A stretch of 64,000 bases of DNA from Chitinibacter fontanus (GTDB lineage: Bacteria; Pseudomonadota; Gammaproteobacteria; Burkholderiales; Chitinibacteraceae). Each line of letters begins with the position of its first letter. Position 1 is the first letter of the stretch. The DNA is taken from NCBI RefSeq assembly GCF_013423785.1, contig NZ_CP058952.1, positions 2,445,665-2,509,664 of the forward strand. The letters run 5' to 3'. The notes below the pieces were generated by a model, which was given only the letters and a program-made list of their open reading frames with translations, made no database searches and was not told the DNA's origin. The translations under genes and the position numbers were made by a program. Shown in pieces: positions 62,110 through 64,000 of the stretch.

Positions 62110-64000
62110 TCATGCTTCTTGGATTTTGATCGGAACCACGCTTTCTTCACCGGCGGCGTAGGCGTTCTCATACGGCAGTAGAAAATCGGAAATCATGTTT
62201 TTGATGAAGTAAGGGATATAGGCGGTGCCGTTTTGCACATCCGGCGAAATCTTCACCGCAATCTTCATGTGCGTGCCAATGCTGGAATGCACATTCACCA
62301 GCCATTTATCTTTGACTTTCAGGCGCGTCGCATCATCGGGGGATATCTCGATATAGCCGTGTGGGTAGAGCCATAGCGTTTGGTCGTATTCGCGGCGTGG
62401 CACGATGGTTTTGCGCATCAAATTATTCTGATGCCAGTAGTGCTGCGCCTTGCCGATCATGAGCGCGAATGGGAATTCAGCGGTGGTGGGCGATTCCCAG
62501 TATTCGATATTGATGGCGTTAAATTTGCGCTGACGATAGCCAGCAAATGCTTTGGGGTTCCAGTGCTGACCAAAGCCTTTGCTGAGTTGTGCATGGCTTA
62601 AGTCATGATAGCCTGGGGTATGTTTAGCTAAATCATTAAATACGCTGGCTGTATCGTTATACTGCCAATCATGCCCCATGGTTTTGGCGATTTTCTGAAA
62701 CAGAGCCCAGCCAGCCAAGACGCCGTGCGGGTTATCGACATTTTTATGGGTGATCTGTACCCGTTTATCCGCCGCGGTATAGGTACCATCGGTTTCGTTG
62801 TAGGCCGGTAGCGGAAACACCACGTCGGCTAGTTCCATAAAGGCATTTTTGTAGGCACAGGAATACACCACAAAATCCAGCTCGGCGATGCGTGCCTTAT
62901 CGCGAATAATGCCGTCGTCGTGATCAATGGCAAACAAGGCCTTGATGGGGGAATCGGGTGTCGCCAGCGCTTTGAACACGCTATTACCTAATTCACCCGA
63001 CACGCCCATATCAAAGCTGCCTTGCAAATTGCTAATACCAGCCACCGGAATCACGGCAGAGTTTTCATTGTCCATCCGGTCGGTGAGCAACGCCAGATTG
63101 GTAATGGCATCAATCGTAGGGCGATCCAGCCCGGAAATGCCGCTAGAGAACAGAATAACAATCGATTTAGCTTGCTCAAGGTGTTTGGCCTCTTCCTCGA
63201 TTTCCTCATAGCGGATACCACTGGCACGCTCTAATGCCACTGAGGAAATACTGCGCAGCGAAGCCACGTATTCGGCGTAGCCCGGTAGCAAATCAATATT
63301 GGCACGCCGATCATGATTAACCGTACGAATCGCCAGCAAGGCTTTCGCCAAGGCATTCACTAGCAGGCCTTTGGTGCCAGGTTTTTGTTGATAATGCTTG
63401 GTGGATAGCTTGGCGATTTGCGTGCGCGAGCTCGATAGCGTAACCACCCGCGCGCCGCGGCGCTGAGCGGCATGGATATTGCCGCCAATAATTGGGTTCT
63501 GGCGGGTGATATCGGTGCCGACTACCAGAATATAATCGGCTTTATCGATGCTGGTCAGGCTGCCATGCGCACCCGGGTAGCCAAACGCATGTTCAAGCGA
63601 GGCCATACTTTTGCGATGCCCGGCCTCAGCGCCGATACCTTGAATGCGGGTGTTAAAAACCTCGTGCGCTAAACGTGCCAGTGTGAAGTTATCTTCATTG
63701 GACGATCTGGCGGAAGCCAGAATCCCAATTTCTCCTGCTTCACCATTCAATTGCGTCAGGCGCTCAGCAACCAAAGCAATGGCTTCCTCGTAGCTAGCCG
63801 GGCGAAGCTGGCCTTGCTCGCGAATCAGTGGGGTCGTGATGCGCTCGTTGGTGCTGAGCAATTCATTCGAATGCCAGCCGCGGATACAGAGCTTGCCCTT
63901 GCTGACTGGGTGGGCGATCAGTGGTGCAACACCAAAGACCTTTTGGCCATCGGTTTTAAGAAACTGCCCGCACCCGGTACCGCACAGGTTACATACGCAC
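62110..64000 (-). CDS. Molybdopterin oxidoreductase of the hydrogenase operon (partial, NuoG/FdhF-like)
   Basis: About 630 residues are visible; the N-terminus lies beyond the right end. An in-frame TTG at 63861 is internal, because the reading frame continues upstream with CNLCGTGCGQFLKTDG and KGKLCIRGWHSNEL, a 4Fe-4S domain. The molybdopterin-binding folds follow (ADYILVVGTDITRQNP, LADVVFPLPAYNETDGTYTA, IGKAQHYWHQNNLMRK). At the position of the catalytic Cys/Sec of formate dehydrogenases the sequence is GAEAGHRKSM: the codon at 63619-63621 gives Gly, with the neighbouring His kept. It is probably not a formate dehydrogenase in the usual sense. Confidence 0.82.
   Translation of the reverse strand, partial: CVCNLCGTGCGQFLKTDGQKVFGVAPLIAHPVSKGKLCIRGWHSNELLSTNERITTPLIREQGQLRPASYEEAIALVAERLTQLNGEAGEIGILASARSSNEDNFTLARLAHEVFNTRIQGIGAEAGHRKSMASLEHAFGYPGAHGSLTSIDKADYILVVGTDITRQNPIIGGNIHAAQRRGARVVTLSSSRTQIAKLSTKHYQQKPGTKGLLVNALAKALLAIRTVNHDRRANIDLLPGYAEYVASLRSISSVALERASGIRYEEIEEEAKHLEQAKSIVILFSSGISGLDRPTIDAITNLALLTDRMDNENSAVIPVAGISNLQGSFDMGVSGELGNSVFKALATPDSPIKALFAIDHDDGIIRDKARIAELDFVVYSCAYKNAFMELADVVFPLPAYNETDGTYTAADKRVQITHKNVDNPHGVLAGWALFQKIAKTMGHDWQYNDTASVFNDLAKHTPGYHDLSHAQLSKGFGQHWNPKAFAGYRQRKFNAINIEYWESPTTAEFPFALMIGKAQHYWHQNNLMRKTIVPRREYDQTLWLYPHGYIEISPDDATRLKVKDKWLVNVHSSIGTHMKIAVKISPDVQNGTAYIPYFIKNMISDFLLPYENAYAAGEESVVPIKIQEA

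Noticed and set aside
62110..63861. Molybdopterin protein starting at 63861 as a complete 583-residue gene
   Set aside because: The frame continues upstream with an obvious 4Fe-4S domain to the window edge; the TTG at 63861 is an internal Leu codon.

Overview
The window reads as a chromosomal segment of a chitin-associated betaproteobacterium, most likely order Neisseriales (for example Chitinibacteraceae). That placement is an inference. It rests on the pheST-ihfA-merR-tRNA-Pro core block, AniA-type copper nitrite reductase beside a single-subunit quinol NO reductase under an NsrR-like regulator, and a secreted protein with chitin-binding modules. Genes are dense and base composition is moderate; only the IS flanks and two small hypothetical genes look AT-rich.

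Layout. 1-3.4 kb is core information processing (pheS end, pheT, ihfA, MerR-type regulator, tRNA-Pro). 3.7-4.2 kb holds a decayed umuDC operon. 4.4-10.4 kb carries a YiaW/YiaV-like membrane fusion pair with an outer-membrane factor, a secreted alkylsulfatase and a small exported protein. 10.4-17.5 kb is an accessory patch: two degenerate IS3-type elements in opposite orientation flank a photolyase, a chitin-binding/lamin-tail metalloprotease and a small exported protein, followed by the 3' half of an IS5-type element.

17.5-28.5 kb is a nitric oxide/nitrite module: polytopic membrane protein, DUF2249, hemerythrin, NsrR, NorB (qNOR), a second DUF2249, AniA, cytochrome c, NirV, SCO1/SenC, NnrS and an HPP-CBS membrane protein. 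28.7-35.5 kb is a complete ccmABCDEFGHI operon for cytochrome c maturation. 35.6-40.0 kb is a loose region with an intact IS1182-type element, small hypothetical genes, a non-coding repeat pair and trmO. 40.0-48.9 kb is NarX/NarL-like signalling divergent from napFDAGHBC. 49.0-52.5 kb is moaA-mobB-moeA-moaD-moaE, which supplies the molybdenum cofactor needed by NapA. Together these genes give nitrate to nitrite to NO to N2O; no nosZ is present in the window.

52.5-53.0 kb is the 5' half of an IS5-type transposon, on the opposite strand to the 3' half at 17.0-17.5 kb. The pair is arranged as if the 35.5 kb respiratory block between them had been inverted. 53.0-64.0 kb, all on the minus strand, is a compact group-4-like membrane [NiFe] hydrogenase operon. 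It has HupE, a receiver-only protein with Glu at the phosphoacceptor position, small subunit, polyferredoxin, NuoH-like, NuoCD-like large subunit, NuoL-like, maturation protease, two electron-transfer subunits like sulfhydrogenase gamma/beta, and a molybdopterin oxidoreductase that runs off the right end. That last protein has Gly where formate dehydrogenases carry Cys or Sec, so the complex is probably not a standard formate hydrogenlyase.
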